Shown: piece by piece, positions 5,203 to 12,725 of the stretch
Layout of the letters: the number at the start of each line of letters is the position of its first letter
How positions within the stretch are numbered: the first letter of the stretch is position 1
DNA from: Deltaproteobacteria bacterium UBA6601
Lineage (GTDB): Bacteria; Myxococcota_A; UBA796; UBA9615
Assembly: GCA_002433485.1 (NCBI GenBank)
Contig: DJIF01000041.1
Coordinates: 1-17,756 of the forward strand
Direction: 5' to 3'
Length of the DNA: 17,756 bases
The notes under the pieces: model-generated
Told to the model about the DNA's origin: nothing
Databases searched by the model: none
What the model saw: the letters and a program-made list of their open reading frames with translations, nothing else
Position numbers and translations under genes: made by a program

Positions 5203-7765
5203 GAACATTACGGTGGTCACACGTGAAGATCTTTACCCCCTGGTGCACGGCGCCGCGGTGAAGATTGTGCGCACTGCGGACGCGCTGAGTCGTAGAGGTT
5301 GCGAGGTCACCGTGGTGACCGGGGATCGGCTCAAGTACCACCTGTTTCGTGATGGCCGCCATGAGTTGGTCGACTATCCGGCTCGCTTTGTAGCCGCGAC
5401 TCGATTGAACCCGCGCCTACTACCGCTCCTCACTCGACTCAGGCTGCCCGACTACTGGCGTACGGTGGAGCATCTGCTGCGCTCCCTTGGCTATCCGGAG
5501 GATGAGCATCTGCTCTATCGCCCCATCGTTGATCCCGACTTCTGGCTGCGCACCATGTTTGTGGGGCGCCGGCATCGTAGCGAGTGGTTTCAGGCCGAGT
5601 TTCCGGGCTTTCTGGCGCCTGCCTGGGTGGCTGCGCGCTTGCTGGGCAAGCGCTGCTCGGTGGTTGAGCACAACGTGGAGTGGAGCCGGTTGCGGGACAC
5701 TACCGAGCTGGGTGCTGAGACTCTGGCTCGCTTTCGTGGCATTGAGATGCAGCTCTGTCATCTCGCTGATGAGGTGATTACCTGCTCCGATGATGACCGT
5801 AAGCTGATGCTTGAGGATGACTTTGATCTGCAGGACATTACCGTCATTCCGCACGGTGTCGACCTGGAGAACTTTGGCCTGAAGACCGGCGCTGGAATTC
5901 GTGAGCACTATGGCGTGCCCACTGATCACAGCTTGATGTTCTTCCATGGCACCCTTCATTACTGGCCCAACACCGTCGCATGTCGCATCTTTGCCGAGGA
6001 GATTCTGCCGCGACTGCGCCAGCGCGGTCGTCAGGTGAAGCTCCTTGCAGCCGGGCTCAGTCCGCCTCTGGAGCACTCCCACCCAGATCTCATCTACGCC
6101 GATGTGGTGGACGATCTGGTGACTCATATCGCGGCCGCCGATTTCTGTGCAGTGCCGCTGTTGGATGGCGGAGGTACGCGGCTGAAGTTGCTGGAGTATT
6201 TTGCCGCGTCTAAGCCGGTGGTCAGCACTCGCAAGGGCGCTGAGGGTCTCTACGCACAGGATGGGCACGAAGTCCTGCTGGTCGAGGACGGCGACTGGGA
6301 TGGCTTTGTCGACCGCATTGAGTGGATTCTTGATCATGGTACCGAGGCGCTGGGCATGGGTAGCGCCGCGCAGCGCTTTGTCTCGCACTACAGTTGGCTT
6401 GAGGTAGCCGACGCCTATCTTGAGCTCTATCGGGGCCGGGAGTCAGTCCGGGGAACCGACTTCAATCGAGCCTTTGAGGAGCGAGTCGAGCGAGCAGGTC
6501 GAAGCCTGGCTGAGCTGGGCGCTGAGCAGCTCGCTATTCGTCACACTGAGCTCAGTCGTATCCAGCGTAAGGAGCGCAAAGGAAACAACAGCAAGTTACT
6601 GCAGTTACTGGATGACCGCAGCCCTGAGGTTGCGCACTGGAATGATGGAGAGGTGCGCCACGAACTCAGTGATGAGGAGGTGGTACGACACATTCCAGTC
6701 GAGGTGGATTGGCAGAAGCCCCGTACCATGATTCTGTTGTTGAATAAGCGCTGTAATCTACGCTGCGACTTCTGCGACCTGTGGCATTACACCGACATGA
6801 TGCCCTTTGAAAATGCGGTGACCATCATCAATCGGGCCCCAAAGGCTGGGGTAAAGACTCTGGTCATCACCGGCGGTGAGCCCTTTGTGCATCCACGCAT
6901 TTACGAGCTCATCGAGCTGGCTCGTAATCTGGACCTTGGAGTCAACATCACCACCAATGCCACGCTGTTGGTGAAGGATGTGGAGCGGTTGAAAGCCAGT
7001 CGGGTTAATTCGCTTTCCATTAGCCTCGATGGCTTTCAGGCAACCCACGATCGGCTCCGCGGTGTTGATGGCACCTACGCCGAGGTGATGGAGGCCATCG
7101 ATGTGTTGCAGCAAGAGACCGACATCTGGCTCAACATTTACTTTGTGGTTACGAACCAGAATGTTCGTGATCTTGCCAAGGTCTATGACCTCACTGTGCA
7201 GAAGGGGATCGGCTTTGATTTCTGGCCGGTGAATGGCTACCCACACCTCTTTTTGCAGAGTGAAGATGAGCGGGGCGCTTACGAGCAGGCCATCGCTCAC
7301 ATTTCCCGCAGCAATGACGCGGTCCGCGATCGACTTGACTACTATCGTTATGGGATGGAGTACATGGACGGTCGGCGCGATCACTTCCGCTGCCTCGGTC
7401 TGATCGAGCAGTTCGGCGTGAACCATGAGGGCCAGCTTGTGCCCTGTTGTGTTTGGGACCAGAAGGGGCTGCAGGTCGGCAGCGCCCTCGATGAGCCTCT
7501 TGACCAGCTGTTTTACAGTGAGCGAGCGCAGCAGCTACGTGAGCAGATTTTTAATGAGGGCTGCGTTGATCAGTGCTTCAATCACAGCTTGTATGAGTTC
7601 CAAGCAGCCACTGGGCTGCCTTTTGTGGTGAAGGAGGCGGCCAATCCGATCGACGAAGCCTCAGCGGTGATCAAGAGCAGCGGCCAGCAGCGTGGCAAGG
7701 AAGCGCGGGCGCGGCGCAAGGCCGCTGCCCGCGCGCGGCGCAAGCAGAGCGAGGGAGCCTCCTGA
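5201..7765 (+). CDS. GT4 glycosyltransferase fused to radical SAM/SPASM-like enzyme
   Basis: One uninterrupted 854-residue frame joins two enzymes. Residues 1 to about 412 are a GT-B glycosyltransferase of family 4. The N-domain begins ITVVTREDLYPLVHGAAVKI; the C-domain carries VIPHGVDLENF and DGGGTRLKLLEYFAASKPVV (E332 conserved, first Glu of the EX7E motif replaced by Gly, as in many GT4 members). A charged, probably helical linker follows (about 413-505). Residues about 510-800 are a radical SAM barrel with the 4Fe-4S motif C518-x3-C522-x2-C525, then ITGGEP. An auxiliary-cluster region resembling SPASM contains C731, C749, C750, C788 and C792. The last 22 residues hold two ARARRK units, a basic tail. 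No signal peptide or membrane segment is seen, so it is cytosolic. The next gene overlaps its stop by one base. The enzyme probably couples sugar transfer with radical modification of the same or a linked substrate; sugar and acceptor are unknown. Confidence 0.9.
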   Translation: MNITVVTREDLYPLVHGAAVKIVRTADALSRRGCEVTVVTGDRLKYHLFRDGRHELVDYPARFVAATRLNPRLLPLLTRLRLPDYWRTVEHLLRSLGYPEDEHLLYRPIVDPDFWLRTMFVGRRHRSEWFQAEFPGFLAPAWVAARLLGKRCSVVEHNVEWSRLRDTTELGAETLARFRGIEMQLCHLADEVITCSDDDRKLMLEDDFDLQDITVIPHGVDLENFGLKTGAGIREHYGVPTDHSLMFFHGTLHYWPNTVACRIFAEEILPRLRQRGRQVKLLAAGLSPPLEHSHPDLIYADVVDDLVTHIAAADFCAVPLLDGGGTRLKLLEYFAASKPVVSTRKGAEGLYAQDGHEVLLVEDGDWDGFVDRIEWILDHGTEALGMGSAAQRFVSHYSWLEVADAYLELYRGRESVRGTDFNRAFEERVERAGRSLAELGAEQLAIRHTELSRIQRKERKGNNSKLLQLLDDRSPEVAHWNDGEVRHELSDEEVVRHIPVEVDWQKPRTMILLLNKRCNLRCDFCDLWHYTDMMPFENAVTIINRAPKAGVKTLVITGGEPFVHPRIYELIELARNLDLGVNITTNATLLVKDVERLKASRVNSLSISLDGFQATHDRLRGVDGTYAEVMEAIDVLQQETDIWLNIYFVVTNQNVRDLAKVYDLTVQKGIGFDFWPVNGYPHLFLQSEDERGAYEQAIAHISRSNDAVRDRLDYYRYGMEYMDGRRDHFRCLGLIEQFGVNHEGQLVPCCVWDQKGLQVGSALDEPLDQLFYSERAQQLREQIFNEGCVDQCFNHSLYEFQAATGLPFVVKEAANPIDEASAVIKSSGQQRGKEARARRKAAARARRKQSEGAS

Positions 7766-8994
7766 TGAATAAGGCCGGACTGAACCTGTCAGGTTCCTAT
7801 CTGGTCCTTGAGCTGACCAATCGGTGTCCGCTCAAGTGCGGCCACTGCGCTGTGGCGGAAGCTGATGACGGTCACCCCCACTACCTTCGCTATGAGCACA
7901 TGAGCGAGGGTATGGTCCGGGAGCTTCTGATTGACCTGCGAGCTTCCGGACTGCGTTTCGATAACCTGGTTTTATTTTGGCTTGGTGAGCCCCTGTCCAA
8001 TCCCCGCTTTGTGGACATCTACAGGACTATTCTTGAGCACAGTGGGCGGGGTGAGGTATTCGCTAAGATTGAGGTCCATACCAATGGCTTTCCGCTCTCA
8101 GCTGATGTGGCGCGGGCCGCTCTCAATAACGCTGAGGTTCCCCAGGTCTGGCATCTGACGATGGATGCGATTCGGCGGGAAACCTTTGCGGTTATCAAGG
8201 GCCTTGATGCCTTTGATCTGAGCCAGCGCCAAGCACTCAAGATGGTCCGCCTCAAGGGCCAGAGCCAAGCTCGATGGCCGAAGCTGGCGGTCCAGTTCAT
8301 CGTCTCTGATGTCAATCATGAAGAGGCAGAGGAGTTCGTTCATTTCTGGCGGCAGGCCTTCGAAGAAGCGGCTCTGCCGGTCGAAACAACGGGCTTTCAT
8401 GTTCCCGTGGATGGTCCGGAGAATTACATTTTCCTAAAGAGTCTGGATTGCCCAACACCCGAGGAGCAGGATCGACAGAATCGCGTTTATGCCAGCTTGA
8501 TGGAGCGCCTTGGCCTACGATCTCCAGTCGATCCCGATGCTGAACGTCGAGTGAGTGATGCGGTTCCGAGAACTCTGCTTACCACCTGTTCTGGTTTCTT
8601 TAAGTCACCCACCATCGGCTCCGATGGCAGGGTCACAGTCTGTACCCGTGACAATGCGTATCATCTGGCGGTGGGAAGCCTCAAAAAAAGTTCCTTCTCT
8701 AAGATTTGGTTGGAAAGCCCGGTGTTGAATCGGCGGCGGCAGAAAGTGGCCTCTGGCGATTACTCTGAGCTGCCATTCTGTGAGACCTGTTTCATTCCAC
8801 ACTCGGTGAACTATTCCGGGATCAGTGGTGAAGAAGTGAGTGAATTCATTGAGGCAGCTCAGCTTGGGGGTGAGCTGGTGCCTGTGGCGCCGCTACCTAA
8901 AGCCGCTCGTCCCTATCCCGATCATTATCCGGGCAAGAAGGTCTTGCAGGTGTATGACGATCGGACTGGTCCTCGCTCGGGGCTGGAGGGCTGA
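7765..8994 (+). CDS. Radical SAM/SPASM-like enzyme
   Basis: This 409-residue protein starts with LVLELTNRCPLKCGHC, where C21, C25 and C28 form the radical SAM 4Fe-4S site that binds S-adenosylmethionine. The SAM amino-group motif is present in the variant form WLGEP rather than GGEP. The C-terminal part has C275, C293 (RVTVCTRD), then C339 and C342 (FCETC), spaced like the SPASM auxiliary-cluster cysteines seen in peptide- and sugar-modifying radical SAM enzymes. Residues after about 360 form a low-conservation tail. The ATG overlaps the stop of the GT4-radical SAM gene (TGATG), with GGAG 7 nt upstream, so translation is coupled. The next radical SAM gene begins 1 nt after its stop. The reaction cannot be named; SPASM-family members act on RiPP precursors, glycoside intermediates and protein side chains. 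Confidence 0.88.
   Translation: MNKAGLNLSGSYLVLELTNRCPLKCGHCAVAEADDGHPHYLRYEHMSEGMVRELLIDLRASGLRFDNLVLFWLGEPLSNPRFVDIYRTILEHSGRGEVFAKIEVHTNGFPLSADVARAALNNAEVPQVWHLTMDAIRRETFAVIKGLDAFDLSQRQALKMVRLKGQSQARWPKLAVQFIVSDVNHEEAEEFVHFWRQAFEEAALPVETTGFHVPVDGPENYIFLKSLDCPTPEEQDRQNRVYASLMERLGLRSPVDPDAERRVSDAVPRTLLTTCSGFFKSPTIGSDGRVTVCTRDNAYHLAVGSLKKSSFSKIWLESPVLNRRRQKVASGDYSELPFCETCFIPHSVNYSGISGEEVSEFIEAAQLGGELVPVAPLPKAARPYPDHYPGKKVLQVYDDRTGPRSGLEG
8985..8989 (+). promoter_or_regulatory. Ribosome binding site fixing the start of the third radical SAM gene
   Basis: GGAGG lies 6 nt before the ATG at 8996 and inside the preceding gene's last codons. It supports 8996 over the upstream in-frame ATG at 8840, which would impose a 156-nt overlap with the preceding gene and add sequence unlike radical SAM N-termini. 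Confidence 0.75.
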
Positions 8995-8995
8995 G

Positions 8996-10015
8996 ATGTC
9001 GCTCTTTATGGGAGATGTGGCGCGCTTTATCGATGACTCGGTGCTGGAGTCGCTGAAGCTGCGGCCAGTGGCGGGGCTGCCCACTCAGATCCACATTTCG
9101 GTCACCGACCGTTGCTGCTTGCCCTGTCGTATGTGCGACATCTGGAAGATCAAGCCTAGTGACGAGATGAGCACTGGTGAGTGGAAGGGTGTCTTTGATC
9201 AGATTGCCCATTGGGCTGGGGCAGTGGGGCTCAACTTCGCTGGAGGGGAGCCTTTTCTGCGCAAGGATTTACCGGAGTTGACTCGCTACGCAACCTCGTT
9301 GGGTTTCTCGGTGACAGCCAATACCAATGCGACCTTGTTGAGTGAAGCTCGGGTAGCTGAGATTGCCTCATCTGGTCTGGACATCCTTTATGTTTCTCTG
9401 GACGGAACCACTGCCGATACTCACGACCACGCCAGGGGCGAGGCGGGGACCTTTGACAAAGTCATGGCGGCGCTGGAGCGGGTCGATAAGGTCGAGAAAC
9501 CCCGGGTGATCGTCGCCATGATCATCAATCGCATCAACATTCACCAGATCAAGGAGATGGCCGAATGGACCCTGGAGCGCGGCTATCAGGTGGTCTACCA
9601 GCCGCTTTTTAACACCTTCGGTCAGTCTTACGATCCCAACTGGTACCTCAGCAGTGAACTCTTCCCGCGGGAGGAAGACCTCCCCGCCCTTGAGGAAGCC
9701 CTCGATTACTTGATTAAGATCAAGGAAGCTGACGGTCATGTCTGTAATGCGGTCGGCCAGCTTCAGGAGATGAAGCGCTATTTCCGCAGTCCCAGCGTGA
9801 GCAACGGTCTGCCTTGTAATGCCGGGCACTCTGACCTGAGTTTGGATCCCTACGGGAATCTCCTGCTTTGTTTCTGGTTGCCGCCGGTGGGTGATGTCCG
9901 CAAGACACCGATCCCGTGGATGTGGAATTCTTTTGCTTCCCAGCGGCGCCGCTGGGAGGCCTATCACTGCCCGCGCACCTGCAACATGCTGAATTGTAAC
10001 TTCGAGCATGTCTGA
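8996..10015 (+). CDS. Radical SAM/SPASM-like enzyme, third of the cassette
   Basis: This is a 339-residue protein from ATG 8996. Its radical SAM motif is C40-x3-C44-x2-C47 (DRCCLPCRMCDIW, with an extra adjacent C41), followed by LNFAGGEPF, the SAM-binding GGEP motif. The strand-helix repeats of the partial TIM barrel continue through ILYVSLDGTTADTHDHARG. C-terminal cysteines C274, C292, C325, C329 and C334 form an auxiliary-cluster pattern that resembles SPASM or twitch domains. The gene starts 1 nt after the stop of the preceding radical SAM gene, and its own stop overlaps a small downstream ORF by 8 nt. The CDIWK context after the motif resembles the first enzyme's CDLWH more than the second's, hinting that genes one and three share a recent ancestor. 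It is cytosolic; the substrate is unknown. Confidence 0.9.
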   Translation: MSLFMGDVARFIDDSVLESLKLRPVAGLPTQIHISVTDRCCLPCRMCDIWKIKPSDEMSTGEWKGVFDQIAHWAGAVGLNFAGGEPFLRKDLPELTRYATSLGFSVTANTNATLLSEARVAEIASSGLDILYVSLDGTTADTHDHARGEAGTFDKVMAALERVDKVEKPRVIVAMIINRINIHQIKEMAEWTLERGYQVVYQPLFNTFGQSYDPNWYLSSELFPREEDLPALEEALDYLIKIKEADGHVCNAVGQLQEMKRYFRSPSVSNGLPCNAGHSDLSLDPYGNLLLCFWLPPVGDVRKTPIPWMWNSFASQRRRWEAYHCPRTCNMLNCNFEHV

Positions 10016-10160
10016 GCCGGAGCTCGATAGTCGAAGCTGGCCGCTTGGGTGGCGTCGATTCGATCTGGTGTTCGGGGAGCGGGGTCGGCTGGTGCTTGAG
10101 GTCGGCTGTGAGCTATCGCTTCAGCGTTGGAAGCTTGCCCAGCGCGGGCCTTCGAAGTAG
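10008..10160 (+). CDS. Small 50-residue ORF translationally coupled to the radical SAM genes
   Basis: The ATG at 10008 overlaps the preceding stop (ATGTCTGA, 8 nt), the kind of overlap seen in coupled operons. The frame runs 50 codons to TAG at 10158. The product begins MSEPELDSRSWPLGW and contains three tryptophans, one cysteine (C34) and a basic end. About two thirds of its third codon positions are G or C, like the neighbouring genes. I recognise no family. It could be a substrate peptide for the radical SAM enzymes, an accessory peptide, or a remnant of a longer gene. Against it, no Shine-Dalgarno is visible and its last 40 nt overlap the 3' end of the convergent GT2 gene. It shows no obvious Gly-Gly leader cleavage site. 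Confidence 0.4.
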   Translation: MSEPELDSRSWPLGWRRFDLVFGERGRLVLEVGCELSLQRWKLAQRGPSK

Positions 10161-10915
10161 CTCTGACCGCCGTTGACGATTACCGCTGAGCGCTCCATGA
10201 AGCGTTCTCGACCACGTCGCGGCAGGTCATTTCCGCCCGGTTCACCTCGCTCTCTAAGGGAGAATGAGTCGAGCCCCCGGTGGAGCACCACCGCGCTGGC
10301 CAGAATTACCAATTGCTGGGTCGCCATCATGGCTCGCGCGCCGAAGTCCAGATCTTCTTCTTCCTCGTTGAGGAAGGCTTCGTCAAACCCGCCCAGTGCG
10401 ACTGCCAATGCAGTAGGAATCGAGAAGTGTCCACCGTGGAGTTGCCCCAAGGCAGGAGTGACATCGCTGAGATGACCGTCCTCGCCATGCAGGATTTGTC
10501 GACGGTCGGGTAGGATCTCTTCCTGCCCGTCTTTGCTGATTAACGAGTCGATCCGGCCGATGCGAAGACAGGGCATGGCGCTGCTCTGATGACGGAAAAT
10601 CAGGTCTTTGGCGACCGTCACATCGTCGTCGAGGAAGACGCACAGAGCGTAGCGCGCAAAGGCGATCCCGATGTTGCGCGCGAGGCACGCTCCGAAACCG
10701 GCGTAGCCGGTGTCGAAGCAACGAAGATCTACGTCAGTACCTTCCGCAGCCGCCCGAGCGCTTCGGAATACATCGGGGTTGCCATTGTCGTTGATCAGCA
10801 GGATCTCCAGCCCACCGACTCGCTTTTCCTGATTGCAGAGTTGGCTTACCAGCTCGCTTACCCACTCGGCTCGATTAAAGGTAGGGATGATGACCGAAGC
10901 TCCCAGTTCATGCAC
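10121..10915 (-). CDS. GT2-family glycosyltransferase
   Basis: This is a 264-residue GT-A-fold glycosyltransferase of family 2, transferring a sugar from a nucleotide-sugar donor with inversion. The N-terminus ASVIIPTFNRAEWV is the classic nucleotide-binding strand and turn, followed by ILLINDNGNPD. The metal-binding DxD motif is D96-D97-D98 in CVFLDDDVT. The acceptor-site motif GGFDEAFLNEEEEDLDFGAR (about 175-194) supplies the catalytic base region. No transmembrane segment is present, so it is cytosolic or peripheral. The start is GTG at 10915, chosen because AGGAGG sits 5 nt upstream and overlaps the stop of the hybrid kinase gene, 9 nt away. It is the last gene of the minus-strand signalling run and its 3' end overlaps the small ORF on the other strand by 40 nt. 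Donor and acceptor are unknown. Confidence 0.9.
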   Translation of the reverse strand: MHELGASVIIPTFNRAEWVSELVSQLCNQEKRVGGLEILLINDNGNPDVFRSARAAAEGTDVDLRCFDTGYAGFGACLARNIGIAFARYALCVFLDDDVTVAKDLIFRHQSSAMPCLRIGRIDSLISKDGQEEILPDRRQILHGEDGHLSDVTPALGQLHGGHFSIPTALAVALGGFDEAFLNEEEEDLDFGARAMMATQQLVILASAVVLHRGLDSFSLRERGEPGGNDLPRRGRERFMERSAVIVNGGQSYFEGPRWASFQR

Positions 10916-10920
10916 TTTGG

Positions 10921-10926
10921 CCTCCT
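10921..10926 (-). promoter_or_regulatory. Strong ribosome binding site for the GT2 gene
   Basis: A perfect AGGAGG on the minus strand, 5 nt before GTG 10915, overlaps the hybrid kinase stop codon. It decides the non-ATG start and shows that GT2 translation does not need its own promoter. Confidence 0.8.
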
Positions 10927-12718
10927 AAGCTTGCTTTGCTGGTGTGCCAGCCGTTGATGAAGGCTCCCCGAGCTGTGCACGGAGCACCTCCTTTAGGGCG
11001 GCAAGGTCAATGGGCTTGCTGATGTAGTCGTTCATCCCGGCTGCCAGGCAGCGCTCGCGGTCGCCAGCAAGGGCAAATGCGGTCATCGCCACGACTGGCA
11101 GCTTGCTGGATGGTTGTGATTGGCTGCGCAGCTTGCGAGTTGTCTCGTAGCCATCCATCTCCGGCATGGAGCAGTCCATGAAGATGAGGTCGAGCTCGGT
11201 GGATTGGGCAAGTTCCAGGGCCTGGAAGCCGCTGCGAGCTTCAAGCACGGTGCAGCCCAGGCGCTCTAGAAGCAGTCGTGCGACCAGCCGGTTGGCTGGA
11301 TGGTCGTCAACCATCAAGACTCTGGCGGTCCATTTCATTTGTAGTTCGGCTTCAGTGGATGCTTCGGCGGCTGTGTTGCCCTCGCGGCGTAGCTCTGCTG
11401 CCTGATCCATGCTCTCAAGTAAGGCACGGATCAGGGCTGCTCTCCGCAGCGGTTTGTGCAGTATCAGCTGGTCTTCACTTAATGCTGGCTCGTCGTTGCC
11501 CAACAGCAGCAGTGGGATGAGTCGTGTTCCTTCAGGCGGAGCGCTGAGTAACTCGGGGAAGTCTTCTGAGGTGAGCAGCGCAAGCAGAGATTCCTTATCG
11601 CAGAGCAGGCGGGCGGCTTCCGCGCCTCCTACGGCACAGACTTCGCCGCCGAGGGGTTCGACGATGCTCCGCACCTGGTCAATGAAGGTTGAGCTTGGAT
11701 CGGCGATGCCTACACGGTGTCCCTCAAGGAACCGGCGAGCGGATCGGGGGCTGGCACTCTGGTAGGGCTCCAGGCTCAGGGCGAAGCAGAAGCAGCTGCC
11801 CTCTCCGACCACGCTATCGACGCTGAGCTCTCCGCCCAGGCTGCCGACCAGTCGACGGGAGATGGTGAGGCCCAGCCCGGTGCTCTCGTAGAACCGGCTG
11901 GTTGCTTCATCAGCGCGGGTAAAGGGTTCGAAAAGTCGTTCCATATCCTGGTCGGCGATGCCGGGACCGGTGTCGATAACTTCGAAGCGGATCTTGGCGG
12001 GCTGGGTGTCGGCCACTGCCCGGATCCGTACGGTGACCTCCCCCGCTTCGGTGTACTTAACCGCGTTGCTGATCAGGTTCAGCAGGACCTGGCGGATGCG
12101 TTCTCCGTCGCCGATCACCTGATTCGGTGTCTGGGGGTCGATTACCGCACAGAGTTGCAGTCCCTTTTCGTGGGCAGTGATTGCCTCCAGGGAGACTAGG
12201 TCTTCGATCATGGTGGTCAGTGAGAAGGGAGCCTGCTCCAGATCGATGTGACCGGCTTCCAAGCGCGTGAAGTCGAGGAGCTGGTTGATGAGGCGGACCA
12301 GGCTTCGCGCCGAGTTCTGGGCGATGCGGGCCAGCTCTTCCTGCTCTGAGTCCAGCGGCCCGCGCTGCAATAGCTCAAGTACGCCGATCACGCCGTTAAG
12401 GGGCGTGCGCATCTCGTGACTCATTGTGGCGAGGAAGCGGCTCTTGGACTCCGAGCCGACCTCTGCGCTCTCTTTTGCGCGGCGCAAGGCCTCTTCGGTG
12501 CGACGCCGCTCGCGGATTTCCGCTTCGAGTTGCTCCTGGGTTCGCATCAGTAGCCGCTTGCCACGTTCCGCAATCTCTTCCGAGACACTGGCATTGCGCA
12601 GCACCGAGCTGTGAGACCGCTCAAGGGCCTGAAGGCGCTTCCTTAAGCTGCGATTCTCCGACTCGAGCGCAGCTAGCTGGGCCTGGTTCGGGTCTCTTTC
12701 CGATGGCTCTTGTTTCAA
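10925..12718 (-). CDS. Soluble hybrid histidine kinase with intact and degenerate receiver domains
   Basis: This 597-residue sensor kinase has no membrane segment or recognised sensor domain. Residues about 10-90 are a long coiled coil. The dimerisation and phosphoacceptor domain carries H101 (SHEMRTPLNG). The ATPase domain has an N-box with N218, G1 DTGPGI (249-254) and G2 STGLGL (279-284). Residues about 331-437 resemble a receiver domain that keeps the conserved Lys-Pro (HKPL, K422) but has Ser384 where the phosphorylated Asp would align, so it is probably inactive. The C-terminal receiver (about 465-583) is complete: D471-D472, phospho-acceptor D515 in FMDCSMP, T546 and K568. The start is TTG at 12718, 7 nt after the FIST gene's stop; no better start is visible. 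The upstream FIST protein is a likely input, and the small ChpT-like protein a possible phosphorelay partner. Confidence 0.93.
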   Translation of the reverse strand: MKQEPSERDPNQAQLAALESENRSLRKRLQALERSHSSVLRNASVSEEIAERGKRLLMRTQEQLEAEIRERRRTEEALRRAKESAEVGSESKSRFLATMSHEMRTPLNGVIGVLELLQRGPLDSEQEELARIAQNSARSLVRLINQLLDFTRLEAGHIDLEQAPFSLTTMIEDLVSLEAITAHEKGLQLCAVIDPQTPNQVIGDGERIRQVLLNLISNAVKYTEAGEVTVRIRAVADTQPAKIRFEVIDTGPGIADQDMERLFEPFTRADEATSRFYESTGLGLTISRRLVGSLGGELSVDSVVGEGSCFCFALSLEPYQSASPRSARRFLEGHRVGIADPSSTFIDQVRSIVEPLGGEVCAVGGAEAARLLCDKESLLALLTSEDFPELLSAPPEGTRLIPLLLLGNDEPALSEDQLILHKPLRRAALIRALLESMDQAAELRREGNTAAEASTEAELQMKWTARVLMVDDHPANRLVARLLLERLGCTVLEARSGFQALELAQSTELDLIFMDCSMPEMDGYETTRKLRSQSQPSSKLPVVAMTAFALAGDRERCLAAGMNDYISKPIDLAALKEVLRAQLGEPSSTAGTPAKQA

Positions 12719-12725
12719 ACTGTGC

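Noticed and set aside
3920..5362. Long minus-strand open frames opposite lon (202 and 238 codons)
   Set aside because: They mirror conserved Lon AAA+ and protease codons and have compositions expected of antisense frames in GC-rich DNA.
5420..6388. 322-codon open frame opposite the GT4 domain
   Set aside because: It is a shadow of the strongly conserved glycosyltransferase frame, with no family-like motif and no plausible operon partner.
8840..8995. In-frame 52-residue extension of the third radical SAM gene
   Set aside because: It would overlap the preceding coding gene by 155 nt, and a clear GGAGG supports ATG 8996.
10130..10153. GC-rich imperfect hairpin (GAAG, GCCC / GGGC, CTTC) as bidirectional terminator
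   Set aside because: It has a 3-nt bulge and no T-tract on either strand. It lies within the coding overlap, so evidence for termination is too weak.
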